Assembly: GCA_014529385.2 (NCBI GenBank)
Contig: CM043955.1
Coordinates: 151,624,140-151,688,139 of the forward strand
DNA length: 64,000 bases
Direction of reading: 5' to 3'
Source: Adiantum capillus-veneris
Lineage: Eukaryota > Streptophyta > Polypodiopsida > Polypodiales > Pteridaceae
Part shown: positions 1 through 12,486 of the stretch, one piece after another
How positions within the stretch are numbered: position 1 is the stretch's first letter
Layout: every line of letters starts with the position of its first letter
The notes under the pieces: model-generated
Seen by the model: only the letters and a program-made list of their open reading frames with translations
Databases searched by the model: none
What the model was told of the DNA's origin: nothing
Program-made: the position numbers and the translations under genes

Positions 1-947
1 GAGATGTATGGTATGGAATCACTTACTGATTTCGGTTGAAGAAACTTGTAGATTTTATTGTTGTCCATCATTGCATATATCACTATGAATGTGATATAAA
101 AGATTGATTGCTCTTCCTCTTGTGTAAAGTTGATGTACCTGCTACGATCTTCAAGAGCTTGTATGAGCAAATTCCTGAACTGTAGCTCATTAAATTCATT
201 CAACCTGGGTAGGCTCATCAAGTCAAAAATTCTATGACCTTCATGATTTATGAAAGCTTGATCCATGCTTCCAACCGCTATTGGAAGATATTGCAAATAG
301 TTTCCCACATAAGTAGATAATAGAAGAAGGTTTCTATTGCTTCCAACACATTGGAAGAGAATAGATTTTGGTACTGATTGATGAAATATCCACATGTAGC
401 AATCAACAGGTTTTTCATCTATGATGAAGACCAGAATCATCACAATGTGTGACCTCCATACACCAAAGAACCAAATGTAGAAGGTTTGGAAACATCTGTT
501 CATCACCAAGTATTCATGTTCTCTTCCACTTAAGAAGGTATGGTGCCCCAGATGAAAGGTACATGTGAAGAGAGGAGAAGTTGACTTTGAAGAGGTGAAA
601 CCCAATGTGAAGATGATTTGGGCTTCAAAAGCTTGGACTTTCTTGCTAAGAGATTGTCCCATGAATGAAGAGCCACCCACTAAAACACCATTGGAGAGAA
701 TGATACCCCTCTGACAGTTTCCTTTTATGATTTTATTTTTTACTACTCTCCCATGTTCTTCATCCCCTTCTAAGCCCCCCCTTTGGCAAGGTTGTAACTC
801 CTCACATTGTACCACCTCAAAGGTTGATGGATTACTGTTTGATTTTGTGAAAACTTTGGCTTCTTGCATGATAGGTTCCTCCATGCTTTATATACATGGG
901 TCATACCAATTCTTTTCAACATCCTCAAACACTTCTTGAAGATTATC
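1..947 (-). other. Non-coding stretch downstream of the gag-type gene
   Basis: On the minus strand this lies 3' of the gag-type gene at 948-1982 and probably belongs to the same element. No protease, reverse transcriptase or integrase motif is visible in any frame. Either the element carries only gag or its pol lies to the left of the window. No LTR end was recognised. Confidence 0.4.
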
Positions 948-1982
948 CTAACATAGATTCAACTCACACTCTTCTACTTTGTTTTGGAGTTGGCATTCCA
1001 TGCACACAATCATCTCTTTATGATCAATGTGGTCCATAATCTCCCCACCTATGATTTCATCTTCTTCTTCACGAGTCTCTTCTTTTAGACAAGATACACT
1101 CTCAGAACATTCCATAAGATCAAGGTTACCTTCAAGGTCTTCATTCTCCATAGAGTCATGTTGCACAAAAGCTTCGTCTGCTCGGACTAGAAATTGATCC
1201 TCTGCCAAAAGTTTGGATGTATCCATTATTGAATCATCAATGGCATTTGAGATATCTTGTGTAGATTTTTGCATGCTTGTGATAAAGGTAGAAGAAAGAG
1301 ATTCCACATTTGAATCTTGGCAACCCACTTTAGCACTTGAATAATCAGTTGGCATGTAAGTAACTTCTTCAACATTTGTCGGAGTAGAAGGAGACAAGTA
1401 TGGCAAAGGAAATGACTCCTTGATAGAAACACTTTCATGATGGTTGGTTCTTCCAGCATGATGGAAACCATTTTTGATGTAGAAGTACTTGTGAAACTTC
1501 CTTCGGGCAATAGTGACCGCTTCTTCAAAGGTAGAGGGTCCACTACAAGTAACCTTAGTCTTTAGGAAAGGAGACAAACCCGAAATAAATTGCTCCATTT
1601 TTACATAATCTGAAAATGTAGAACTAAACCCATATCCTCCCCATTGACGAGAAAAAATATCCTCATAAGCATAGTAGTCTTCACCATGTTGTTGAAGTCT
1701 CCCTAATGAAGTCCATGCTGTCTCTGTTGTTGGAAATTTAGAGAATCTGGTCTTCAAAGCTTTGGAAATTTGGGTATACCCATCTTCAATCTGAGAAGAC
1801 GTACTCCAAAACCATTGCTCAGCGTTGCCTCTAAGGCATAGCAATAGAAAATCCCCTTTTTCAATGTCATCCCTTTTACCAAGGATACGACAAACCATTC
1901 TAAAATCAGCAAGAAAATCATCAACATCTTCTTCTAGATTTCCGAAGAAGATTGGGATATCATCAAAGGTATAGCGTGTCAT
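948..1982 (-). CDS. gag: Retrotransposon gag-type protein, 344 aa
   Basis: One open frame of 344 codons starts MTRYTFDDIPIFFGNLEEDV. Residues 1-170 resemble the Retrotrans_gag domain of Ty3/gypsy-type elements: a short lead with paired acidic residues, then an FLxxCLRGNAxxWF-like core (residues about 47-58), and later a FISGLxxxLKTKV segment near residue 135. The C-terminal half is rich in Glu, Asp and Ser, and no CCHC zinc knuckle is visible, which is unusual for gag. The role inferred from the family is packaging of element RNA. The frame looks whole. A TATA-bearing, LTR-like region lies about 1.1 kb upstream on the same strand. This is a fossil or possibly live LTR-type element and not a host gene, although a domesticated gag gene cannot be excluded. 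Confidence 0.6.
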   Translation of the reverse strand: MTRYTFDDIPIFFGNLEEDVDDFLADFRMVCRILGKRDDIEKGDFLLLCLRGNAEQWFWSTSSQIEDGYTQISKALKTRFSKFPTTETAWTSLGRLQQHGEDYYAYEDIFSRQWGGYGFSSTFSDYVKMEQFISGLSPFLKTKVTCSGPSTFEEAVTIARRKFHKYFYIKNGFHHAGRTNHHESVSIKESFPLPYLSPSTPTNVEEVTYMPTDYSSAKVGCQDSNVESLSSTFITSMQKSTQDISNAIDDSIMDTSKLLAEDQFLVRADEAFVQHDSMENEDLEGNLDLMECSESVSCLKEETREEEDEIIGGEIMDHIDHKEMIVCMECQLQNKVEECELNLC

Positions 1983-3360
1983 AGTCTCTCAATGCTAAAA
2001 CCACACAAAGATTAGTTCCAAACAATCATTTTCTCTCATGACATCAACTAACTACACAAAGTTTTGAAAGGTCTCATGAATTCTAGATTCTTATGTGAAA
2101 ATGTTTTTTTCCTTTCTTATGTAATGCTAATCCAAACCATATTCTAGATCAATTTTTGTTGCCTTGAAATTAAACTCGGCCATACCAGTTTCATGATTCA
2201 TACAATCTACTTGATTATGCTAAAATTCAAGCATTCATGCAATACAACAACAATAAGCACAAAGTCATTCCTCCGTGGGGGCGACAATTTGAGGCGGTCC
2301 GGGGCGGGCAACAAGAAGAGCGGCCTCTAAACATCCTTCGAGGCTCCCGTGCTACTCGATTGGGGCTGGGGCAAGCACAATCAGAGACAACAACAACCCA
2401 CAGCCAGAAACCAAACAAGAAAAGGGGCACCACCTAGTTGTAGATGCAAACTAGGACGCACATGATATCTCCTTGTACTCAAACGCACAAAGAGAGGGGA
2501 ATGCAAGATAGCCACACACACCAAACACGAACATTCACCACGCCAGAGAGAGGTAAAGAGCACAAATCAACTTGAGCAACTCAGTCTTAGCCTTAAATAC
2601 TAGATGCACACAAAGCTTGATGAGAAATAGAGAGACAACACAAAACTTGACCTTGTTGCCAATACACAAATTGTCTTAGGGTCACGGGAGCCCTCTCACC
2701 GAGCACCCTCTTACAATTTACCTTTTAGGCAAACAATTCAATAGACCCTCAAACCACCAAGCATGAAATGGCACAACAAACTTCAACGACAATATACCTT
2801 CAACCACCTGATGAGCCAACTTATCAAGTCAATTTGGAGAGAAGAGTCGTAGTTGCAGCATACAATTGCACCCAAAACTATGAATCTTATTTATGGACAA
2901 GAGTAGGCTACAAGTGTGATTGCAGAGTATAGTATCACTCCACTCCTCTAGATGGCATAACTAACTTCACGCTTCTCCATGCACCTATGTGTAGTGATGG
3001 AATAGAGCACTCACAATGCACACACTCTACACAACTAGGTTTGAAGAGTGGTGTGTTATGTGTTGAGAATGGTGTGGTGTAGTGTGATCATGTGATGATT
3101 TACAAGGGAGAGAAGAGCTCTATTTATAGGTTTTAGAAGCCCCGATTAGGATTAGGCCTAATCAAGTTTATTTGAAGAAATAAAAGATTATGTATATATA
3201 TATTTTTTTAAATGAGGGTGGGTCTCTCTTGTCCTTTGAATCACATGGATGTGGGCTCAAGGGAAGAGAATTATTGAGGCTGAAAGGAGAGAGGATTGAG
3301 TGAATAATTTGGGAGTGCCTACTCTAGAAGAGGGTGTGGTTAGTAGTTAGTAATTATCAC
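1983..3360 (-). repeat. Probable 5' LTR and leader of the gag element
   Basis: Read on the minus strand, this stretch goes from an AT-rich upstream part through a TATA box (about 3117-3130) into a long untranslated leader that ends just before the gag-type start codon. The leader holds a GC-rich patch at 2270-2370. The exact LTR ends and the primer binding site could not be fixed: TTGGCAACAAGG on the minus strand near 2645-2656 is a candidate, but it is not the Met-tRNA motif used by the other elements here. Confidence 0.35.
3117..3130 (-). promoter_or_regulatory. TATA box of the gag element
   Basis: The minus strand reads CCTATAAATAGAG, a close match to the plant TATA consensus. It lies about 1.1 kb upstream of the gag-type start codon. 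The position fits an LTR promoter. Confidence 0.45.
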
Positions 3361-5350
3361 TAAAAACTATTTACAAAATCATTCACCAAATAGTGAGATA
3401 TATGATGAGAAAAGTTAGAGAAGGGATGAGCTTGTAAAGAGAGGTTGAAGCTTTGAAGAAGTTGACATTCACCTCTTTACAGCACCGGAAGAAGAAGCAG
3501 TCAGCATGGCAAAGCAGCGCGTGTCGATGAAGCTTTGTTATTTCAAACCTTGGAAAATTTATGATAAAAGCCTTCATTTGCAGAGGTTATCTTTGGATTT
3601 TTGCTGATTTTTTGAAGTTATTTACAAAGTTGAAGAGAGTATGGTAATATGGACATATCTGTAGAGAGAAAGGGGGACACATAGGGTGTAGAAATGGAGG
3701 ATGAAGGCTATGGAGGTGTGAGAGATGTGGCAATGGTGAAGAGGGTGAATTAGGACATGGGAGTTGCAGGTTTGGGAGTGGGAAGGAGAGGGAGGAGTGT
3801 GTGTGAAAGAGGAAAATGATAAAGTGGAAGAGGGAGTGTCGCTGCATAGCATGGGCAAACTGAGGTCCACCAATAAAATCATAGCTCACAGCTCATAGCT
3901 CAAAAAAATATGGAAAAATTTGAGGTGAAAGCTCAGCTCACGAGATACAACTTTTGTTTGTATCACCTTTTCAAATTCGGGGAGCATGTGATCTTTAGAA
4001 ATTCCGCAAAACCGACTGTTGTTTCCACTACACAAGGTCCTTGTGAGGTCCTTCTTTGGATGATTCTTTTGAATACCTCCAAGGGTAAGCTCCCCATGGT
4101 GCATGCATACATGCCACATACCCTTGACCTTATTTGGTAGGTCTATCATTGAAGATATTGTTGGGATCATGATATAAGTGAATAGTACAACTAAGAAAAT
4201 CAAATATTGAGGGGTCTAAAAAAATATGTACATGTCAAATATAAATAATATAGGTAGAAAAAATATAAAGGGGTTAAAATAAATCTCTCTCATTATAAGT
4301 CTACCATAAAAAGATGAATATTTTTAGTGGTCTAATTTATGAGAGTAATAGAGAATAGATGTAGGAAGGAAAAAATCACAATAGTGAAAAAATAAACACA
4401 TAAATAGAACTAGTTTTTTTGGATTTTTATTGGGATAGAGTTACACCAAAAATAAGAGAAGCTTGCATGAATTTTTTTTCTATGGAATAAAGAGTATGCA
4501 AAATGGTAAGAAAAAATATGGTAATGGTGAGTCAATGTACATAGCATAAATAACACACACCTAAGTATAAATATTTAAATAAATACCAAAATAATTATGA
4601 AAAATCCTTATATTTAGGCCCTATATACAATGAAATATTTACACACAAATGGGCCATAATATACTTATATTTTTTATTTTTTTGGCTCAACTAGCCCAGT
4701 GACTAGCTAATTGAGGGTTTTTAAGAAGATATGGGAAAAGTCCTCTAACTCACACATGCCTATGTACAGTGAAATGGTAGGGATAACCAAAATGTTTGAG
4801 TGATTTGATAGGGTGAGGTAGCTTACTATGGCAATTATGGAGAGCCGAAAAACGGCTATCACTAGTTGCGGACTACCTATCGTCAATCAGTACCCTATAT
4901 TTAATGTGTGTGGATGTATTCAAAACCGTTATCCTTGTCCAAGGCATACAAACATATTCTACCAATTTTAACCTCTAAAATCTTCTTCTTTTCAATGTTC
5001 CTTGTCAAAGCTATGATCCATCATTTTTCCCTTGCTATCATGTTCTATTAGTCCCTAGCCTCTCAAGGATATCTAAATTTGTAAATCAAATTTACGTGCT
5101 CTCTAGTCTGGGATTTAATGTCCTAAAGTTTTGTACCAATATCCTTACAATCCCTTAAAGTCCTAATGTTTGGTGCCACCATCCTTATGCTCCTTTATTG
5201 TTGGTACTCCCAAGATTCCCTTAGTAAATTTTTAATTCAACCTTGAAGTTTGAGAAAACGCTTGAAAAGCCTTGCCTTAAATCCTTGATAGTGACTCCGT
5301 CCCTTGCTCCTCCAAGCTCAAACCTATATAAGCCTAAAGAGAGTTCGTTG
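3361..5350. other. AT-rich spacer with no recognised feature
   Basis: About 2 kb of AT-rich DNA. Open frames here are short and of biased composition, for example Pro/Ser/His-rich on the minus strand around 3600-3890. None has a recognisable domain. No LTR, inverted repeat or RNA gene was seen. Confidence 0.5.
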
Positions 5351-5566
5351 CTCAGAATTTTGATTTGGGCTCATTTCGGCCTCCGTTTCCACTACAAGCA
5401 AGACTGCACAGGCTCTTTCGTCATTTTGTGCAGAATTTTTCTCAGTGCCGTTTTCTGCATAACAGGTGCCTTATAGTCTTCTACAGTTTGTGCTATATAG
5501 CACAGGTTGTTCCCGCTCCATTTCTCCTATTTTCGGACAGTTTTCACATCAGGTACAGCATTTACC

Positions 5567-8500
5567 ATGGCTGCCAACAACAACACATATGTGTTCAAGA
5601 TGTTTGCTGCTGAGGACAGGTTGGATGGGGACAACTACCCTATGTGGTCTTATATGATGCAACATGTTATTGTGTCAAAAGGTGTCTGGAACATTGTGCA
5701 GGGCATTGATGTACGTCCTGGTTATGAGGATGTAGGCGATGTTGAGGATGTTGCAGGTCTTGCTGCAAGGATTGCAGCTGTTAGAGTTGTTTTGCCTACG
5801 GTAGAACAAGCTCGTTGGGATGTTAAGGATGCGCAAGCTCATGCATTGATTGCGTTGTCTGTGAAGTGCACCATTGTTCCTCACATCCGTTCAGCAAAAT
5901 CTGCAAAATAGGCTTGGGATATTTTAGCAGGTCTTTATGCAAGCCGCAATGAGGCTAAAATTGCTTTGCTGCGTAAAGAGCTGGAGTCGAAGATTATGAA
6001 TGAGGAATATGATATGGACACTTTCCTTGCTAGTGTCAAGGATATCAATGAGCAGCTTATTTCTGCAGGTGAAGTCATTTCAGACAGTTCCCTTGTGCAG
6101 ACTGTTCTTGATGCCTTACCAGATTCCTACCAGACTTTTGCTAGTACTTGGAGACTGATGACCCAAGGAAATCCTCAAGTTGTCAAGTTTGATGCATTAT
6201 GCACATTGCTGTTGCAAGAGTCACTTTCCAGAAAAAACAGGACTAGGCAGCGTGCACTTGAACAGGCTTTTATTGCTTCTCAAAGAAAGGGTGGTAACAG
6301 TAATGCAGCCACTTCTTATGGTTCTGCTACGAGTAGCAAAACTTATGTTCCTAATGCTTCTGCTGGCAGCACTTCGTCTGGAAATTCTGGTGATAAGGGC
6401 AAAAAGAAGATGCGTTGCCATTATTGTAAAGCCAATGATCACTTGATCAAGTCGTGTCCTAAGTTGAAGGCCAAAGAGGCTAAGAAGAAAGAGGGTGGTT
6501 CCACTCCAAATGCTTGTTCCACTACAAATGCAGCCATTGTTGAGTCTTCTGTGAAAGGAGACTGTGTTGCTGATGTTGATGCAGAATGGGCTTTTAGCGC
6601 AGAGTGCACTTACAATCTTGTTGTCCATGATGCATGCTTGTCAGTTGCTGCAGATTCACATGTGTGGTATTTAGACAGTGGTGCTACAAAGCACATTACC
6701 TCACATCGTGAATTGTTTACCTCTCTCAAGTCTGTCCCTCATGGGAATTCAGTCACTTGTGCCAACAATGCCTCTTATCCAGTTCAAGGAGTTGGAAAGA
6801 TTGTGCTCACTGCTGCTAATGGCACTTCCTTCACACTTGTTGATGCACTTTATGTACCTGGGATCAAGAAGAATCTCTTGTCTGTATCTGCACTTGCTAG
6901 ACTTGGACTTGAAGTCAAATTTGTGGATGACAGATGTACAGTTCATGATCTCAATTTTGGTGATGAAAATTGTTGCATCTGGCCTTTTGTGCTGTGGGCT
7001 GTATAAGCTCACTTTGTATGACAAGTGTGGACAAAACTTTGCAAATGCTGTTGCATATTGAAGGGCTATTTCAGAAGAAAAACTTTGGCATGCACGTTTT
7101 GGTCATCTGAATTTTGCCAGTTTGCTGTATTTGCAGAAATTTGATATGGTTGCTTCTTTGCCACCTCTTGAAGCACCTGTCAAACATGTTTGTGAAGGTT
7201 GTATTTTGGGTAAGATGCAGCGTTCTAAATTTCCAAAGGATGGCTCAGTTCGGGCCACATGCAGGTTGCAGCTTGTGCATAGTGATGTTTGTGGGCCCAT
7301 GCAAACTCCGTCCTTGGGTAATTACCTGTACTTCGTGACTTTCATTGATGATTACTCCAGGAATGCAAGGGTATTTCCGCTTAAAGCGAAGTCCGAAGTT
7401 TTTATGTGCTTCAAACAATTTCTGACTATGGCTGAAAATGTCTCGAAATGTACTATGGGCACCCTCCGTTCCGATCGAGGGGGGGAGTATATGTCTCATG
7501 AATTTAACGCATTTCTGGCTAGTCGTGGGATAAAACACCAATGTACAGTGCCTTATACACCTGAGCAAAATGGTGTTGCTGAGAGAAAAAATAGGTCACT
7601 GACGGAAATGGCACGATGTATGGTCAAAAGTCAAGCTTTACCGCATTCTTTTTGGCTTGAGGCCATCATGTGTGCCACTTATGTACTTAACAGGTGTCCT
7701 ACGAAAGCTTTGCAGTCTATTACTCCATATTAAGCATGGCATGATAGAAAGCCTTCTATTGAGCACATGCATGTTTTTAGCTGTTTGGCATATGCTTTAG
7801 TGCCACAAGTGCAGCGCAGAAAATTAGATGATAAGGCTGTCAAATGTATTTTTGTTGGTTACAGTGCTGAAAGCAAAGGTTACAGGTTGTATCATCCGCA
7901 ATTAAAACGTATTCTGGTTTCACGGGATGTAGTGTTTGTGGAAGATTCTGTTCAACCCTTGCTGTCATGTACTAGAGACAGTAATGTAAGCTCACAAGAC
8001 ATTTATGACACTTTGTTGCCTCTTTTCAGTGGCGGAAATACGAATATAAGTTCCAATGAGGCAAATGTACAGCCTATGGGGGTTTCTAAAAATGTCATAG
8101 ATCAGCCTATTACTAATGCAGATGTACATGATGTACTTGATGAGGAAAGGGCTGAAAATGAGCAAATGAGCAGGCTAGAGGTATGCCAAAATGGCTGGTG
8201 CACACTTTGCGTGACAGTAAATTGGATGCACCTTTGTCTAGTCGTACTCGTTCAGGCTCTCGCCATGCATCTTATGCATCAGATTGTTATGCTTTGGCTG
8301 TGTCTAGCTTACATGATGTTGAGGAGCCTCTGACTTTTGATGAAGCACAAAATTCAGAAAATTGGATGGCTGCCATGCAATCAGAATATGATGCACTTAT
8401 AGAAAATGACACATGGACTTTATGTGATTTGCCTCCTGGAAAAAAGGCCATTGGTACAAAGTGGGTTTACAAGTTGAAACGCAAGCCGGATGGTGAGATC

Positions 8501-9830
8501 GATCGCCATAAGGCTCGACTTGTTGCAAAGGGTTATGCATAGCAAACAGGCATAGATTATGAAGAGACTTTTGCTCCCACTTGTCATATGACTACTGTGC
8601 GTTTTCTATGTGAATTGGCAGCTCATTTTGGTTGGGATGTACATCAATCAGACATTGTTACTGCTTTCTTGAATGGTGACATATTTGAGGAAGTTTATGT
8701 AACGCAGCCTCGCGGTTTTGTCATAAAAGGACAAGAGGACAAAGTGTGCAAATGTAACAAGGCTTTGTATGGGTTGAAGCAATCTCCTCGTGCTTGGTAT
8801 GAGAAAGCTGACACTCATTTGTTCAAACAAGGCTTTCGTAACAGTCCAACAGAAAGCACATTGTATGTAAAGCGTGAGGGTGATGTACTTCTCATTGTGG
8901 TTCTTTATGTCGATGATTTGCTGATCACTGGACCAAATGAGGGACATATTGCTGAATTTAAGGCTGATTTGAATGCTACTTTCAAGATGAAAGATTTGGG
9001 GCTGTTGCATCATTACTTGGGTATACAGTTTAAGCAGTGTGATGGTGGTATTGCCTTGTGTCAGAAAAGTTACATAGAGACATTGCTATGTACGTTTGGA
9101 CTTGAGGATTGCAAACCTATTGCCACTCCCATGGAAACAGGTTTGAAGTTGAGTCTACATGATGCTGGCGATCCTGCTGATGTCACTCTTTACCAAACTG
9201 TTGTTGGCTGGCTCATTTATGTATGCAACACGAGGCCAGATATTCAGTTTGCAGTCTCACAGGTCAGCAGATTTATGCATAGCCAAGGGTCTAAGCATTG
9301 GCAGGCTGTCAAGAGGATTTTCCGCTACCTTAGTGGCACTTTACATCTTGGATTGCTTTATCCCAAGGGGGGATCATTGCCGCCAGACTTACATGCTTTT
9401 TCGGACTCAGATTGAGCTAGTTGTTTTGACACGCGAGTGTCCAAAAGTGGTTTTTGTTTCATGCTTGGCAGTTCATGTATATCATGGTTGAGCAAGAAGC
9501 AACCTACTGTGGCCACTTCGAGTTGTGAGGCTGAGTACAGGGCAGTCTTCACAGCTACGGTTGAGTGTGTATGGCTCAGACGTCTTATGGCTGGTTTGGG
9601 TGTTGGACAGGACACTGCCAACACTATCTACACTGACAGTCAGAGCGCATTGGTAGTTGCAAGGAACCCAGTTTTTCATGCTCGCACAAAGCACATTGAG
9701 GTGCATTACCACTATGTCAGGGAGAGGCTCTCAGCAGGAGAGATCAGCTTGGCGTATGTGCCAACATAGGACAACCTTGCAGATCTTTTCACAAAGGCAT
9801 TGTCTCGTGAGAAGCTTGAAGCTTTTCGCA
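5567..9830 (+). pseudogene. Copia gag-pol region, copy 1
   Basis: The start codon at 5567 opens MAANNNTYVFKMFAAEDRLD, a UBN2/copia-type gag. A CCHC zinc knuckle (CHYCKANDHLIKSC) lies near 6414-6456. The protease signature DSGATKHIT lies near 6672. The integrase zinc-binding segment (HARFGHL to CEGC) and catalytic core lie about 7085-7740. Reverse transcriptase lies about 8340-9230, with KARLVAKGYA and the YVDDLLITG active site. RNase H lies about 9480-9830, with SSCEAEYRA and ADLFTKAL. In the family these make one polyprotein that forms particles, copies RNA and integrates the DNA. This copy is a fossil with several breaks. Confidence 0.9.
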
Positions 9831-9937
9831 AAGCTTTGGGCTTACTCCCCTTTGTGGACTGATCCTGTCCTCAGGGCTTGGCACTTCCCTTTACTCATGT
9901 GCCAGCTCTCGTTCACCGCATCACTCCAGGGGGGATT

Positions 9938-10164
9938 TGTTACCATATACATGTGGTAGTGATGTGTGTGAACACACTAGGACCGCCGGGGCATTTTTTC
10001 CCTCTTTAGGAGGTTTTTTCCCCCGTGCATTGTATATACGCCCATCACTCTAGGGCTATCTATCTTTCCATAGCACACTAAGTAACACACTCTCTATTGT
10101 GTTCCTTGAGCTTCCTTCGTCTTCTCCAAGCTGTGTGTGTTTCTCTGCAACCCTAATTCCAACA
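9938..10164 (+). repeat. 3' LTR of copia copy 1
   Basis: The LTR is 227 bp, begins TGTTACCATATACATG and ends CCAACA. It is preceded by a polypurine tract (AGGGGGGATT) and aligns with both LTRs of the copy at 38,033-43,083. It holds TTGTATATACGCC near the middle, a plausible TATA region. Confidence 0.88.
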
Positions 10165-10926
10165 ACAAGAAGGGTCCCCGACCAAAGCAAGAAGGGGGGC
10201 TGCTTGGGGGGTATACTCTCCCACACACACTCACACACACTCTCATAGTGTGTAGTGCAATGTGAAAGAGCTCCATCTCCTTCTCCAAGCTAGTAGAGAA
10301 ATTGAGAGCCTACACCAACACTGTTGGCTATGGAATGCAAATCCAACCAAGAGACATGCTTCAATGCTTAAGCTTGTCATCTTCTCCATCTTCATTACTA
10401 TGCTATTATGTATGCTAGCAAGAAGAGTGATGATAAGTGAGTAACTACTTCTTTCTCCTATGAAATGTTTCTTCTTCCTCTTCCCTACCCTCATTCCTTA
10501 CTAGGTCTCTCCAGCTTCGAAGGTGTTTGAGGCCTTGGGACTGATGCTTGGGATAGTTAATGATTTTCGCAAATTTTATGTTATGCTCATGATGCATGAA
10601 GCTTTCCATCTTCATTGCATCATTTAGGTCACAAGGAACACAAAGAGTGTATTGTACCAAGTCTCTCTTGATGAGAGAAACTATAATACAAATGCCTATT
10701 GGAGGGGGAACTCGCTCCACACAAATCCGGTCCTCAACTGTTGGCACGTTCTCTAAACTCTCTCTCTTGCAAAAGTATTGTTCATGACAAGTTAACCAAG
10801 TAATTTGTTTATGTTGCTACCATCAATTAAGTTCACCCTCTATGCTCTCAAAGTAATCTCAAAAAGTGCTTTCTCTAATTTTCCTAATTTCGCTACTCTC
10901 AAAGTTCATAGGCCATTTCCATTACA
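10165..10926 (+). repeat. 5' LTR portion of gypsy element C
   Basis: It aligns with the downstream half of the 1,590-bp LTR of element A. Shared landmarks are the CACACACACTCACAC stretch, AAATCCAACCAAGAG, the block reading AAATCCGGTCCTCAACTGTT, and an end at ATTACA. Divergence from element A is substantial, with several indels. Confidence 0.75.
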
Positions 10927-10945
10927 TTGATATCAAAGCATTTGG
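10927..10945 (+). other. Primer binding site of gypsy C
   Basis: TTGATATCAAAGC directly follows the LTR end. It is a decayed match to TGGTATCAGAGC, the complement of the initiator-Met tRNA 3' end. Confidence 0.6.
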
Positions 10946-11335
10946 TTTCTCTTTTCTTGCTTAAGAAGAGAGGTCCTTAAGTAGCCTACTAATGGTTGAT
11001 TTTGTTAATTATATTAGGGTAAGTGGGGTTGGGATCTATTATCGATTTTTTTGAGCCCACTATGTGGGATATGGTGCACACCTCGAGAGCTTTGGTCTTA
11101 ATAATTGGGTCTTTTTAGACTTGCCTTGCCATTATTGACCCATAAGAAGTACGAAAGGAGCTAGCCCTCGGCAATTTTGCAATATTAGACCCACTCCAAT
11201 ACTCTCTATAATTGGCAAATTCGACCCATGGGTGTAGATACTTAAGTGCTGATTTGCAAAGGCTAAGAGGAGCAGCAACTAAGGTTTTGAATTGCCAAAG
11301 AATACACTAAGAAAACACTCAAATTCTATTAACAT

Positions 11336-11997
11336 GGCTGACAATAACCAAGAGAGTAGAATGAGCATTAATAGCTTTGATTTTGCACATGAATTTGCTA
11401 ACGATGATGCCCTCATGTTTGTCAATCATCTTGTTACTAGTTTGTAGCAAGCTATGGGCAAAACCCTGCTTTGCAAGCCAAAGTTATCAACAACTTCGCG
11501 CTTATGGGATTTCCTTCCCTCGCCAAGAGGACAGAGAGCTTAGGAGGCCTCTTGATGAGACCCCAAAAAATCTTTAAGTTCCTCTGAAGATGTGGCTCCA
11601 CCAAGATGGTTATCTAGACGATCACCAACTCCTCCCAAGAGGAAACGTTCAACCCATAGTCCTTCTCCTCGTCACTCCAAAACCGAAGAGAGGAAACAAA
11701 GGAAGAAAAGGACAAGAAAGAGGTCACCCTCTTCTCCTTCTTCTTCACCTTCCTCCTCTTTCAACGAAAGCTATGGCTATTCTCCTAGAGAATAAAAGAG
11801 GGGAGGACATCACAAATCTTACTCTGCATGGCGAAGGTCACAAAAGCTTAAGAAATTCAAAGAGGGAGGAAAGAGTATCTCTTTTCTCACCTATGATGGC
11901 TCCTTTGGTGCTACCGACAAAGTATTGGCCTTAATCTAGCAATTTGATGTGGCCTTTGGAGATGAGGGTTTCATGGAGTTCTCCAAGATATGCCATG
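11336..11997 (+). pseudogene. Gag remnant of gypsy C
   Basis: The translation begins MADNNQESRMSINSFDFAHE, close to the gag start of element A (MADNSKESEINVDNFDFAHE). A basic Ser/Arg/Lys-rich segment follows (RKRSPSSPSSSPSSS), then KFKEGGKSISFLTYDG, again as in element A. The region is a fossil with multiple breaks. Confidence 0.75.
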
Positions 11998-12486
11998 TAT
12001 GTTATGAGACTGGGCACCCTCTTGTTGTAGTGGTTAGATGCAATTGGGATAGCTGGCGTAATGGTTAAATATGTGTATCTATTTTATTTTTCTAATTGAT
12101 TTGATGATGATTTTGTAGACTGGAATGCGGGGAGTTGACAAAGAGGCGCAGGCAATAACCCTCTCAGCCGTTTTATACTCACACAGTATTTTAAATTTTC
12201 ATTTCAATAAGCCACTATGGATCTGTAAATAATTTTAGTGTGAACTTCCCCTTATGGGTCATGCAAGAACTAATGAGCTTCACTCATTTACAAAAGTGAA
12301 GTGGTTGTAAAAGAGGGGCCTCAAATTTTGGCACCTTAAACTCACAAATAATATATTAAATAACAAACTCCACAGGAATGGGTGTCATGGAATTTAAGGC
12401 TAGATTTAGGCCTTTCTCTTGCAGATTCTCTTCTCTACACTCTTATGCTATGGTTAATTTGTTTTGTACTCTCTAATCAAGTCTCT
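11998..12486. other. Unassigned spacer
   Basis: No domain, repeat or RNA gene was recognised. The stretch lies between the gypsy C remnant and the fold-back at 12,487. Confidence 0.4.

Larger units (their letters stand above)
5351..10164 (+). mobile_element. Ty1/copia element, copy 1 (only a 3' LTR seen)
   Basis: This is a copia-type element closely similar along its length to the copy at 38,033-43,083. Similarity starts near 5,351 in the leader and runs to the 3' LTR. The order gag, protease, integrase, reverse transcriptase, RNase H is diagnostic of Ty1/copia. The element is broken, with several breaks. No 5' LTR is present at its left end. On the right it abuts a Ty3/gypsy LTR remnant, so it probably inserted into that LTR. 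Confidence 0.9.
10165..12000 (+). mobile_element. Truncated Ty3/gypsy element C
   Basis: Plus-strand remnant of the same broad gypsy family as the complete copy at 53,976-62,878. It comprises the downstream half of a 5' LTR (10,165-10,926), a primer binding site, a leader and a decayed gag region up to about 11,997. There is no pol. The remnant is heavily broken and clearly older than element A. The missing upstream part of its LTR was probably displaced by copia copy 1, which joins it at 10,164. Confidence 0.78.

Noticed and set aside
2227-2563. Overlapping small frames on both strands in a GC-rich patch
   Set aside because: They lie in the leader of the gag-type element. No domain, and several frames are open together.
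3587-3889. 100-aa minus-strand frame rich in Pro, Ser, His and Phe
   Set aside because: Composition is biased by a GA-rich plus strand. A second overlapping frame is also open and there is no domain.
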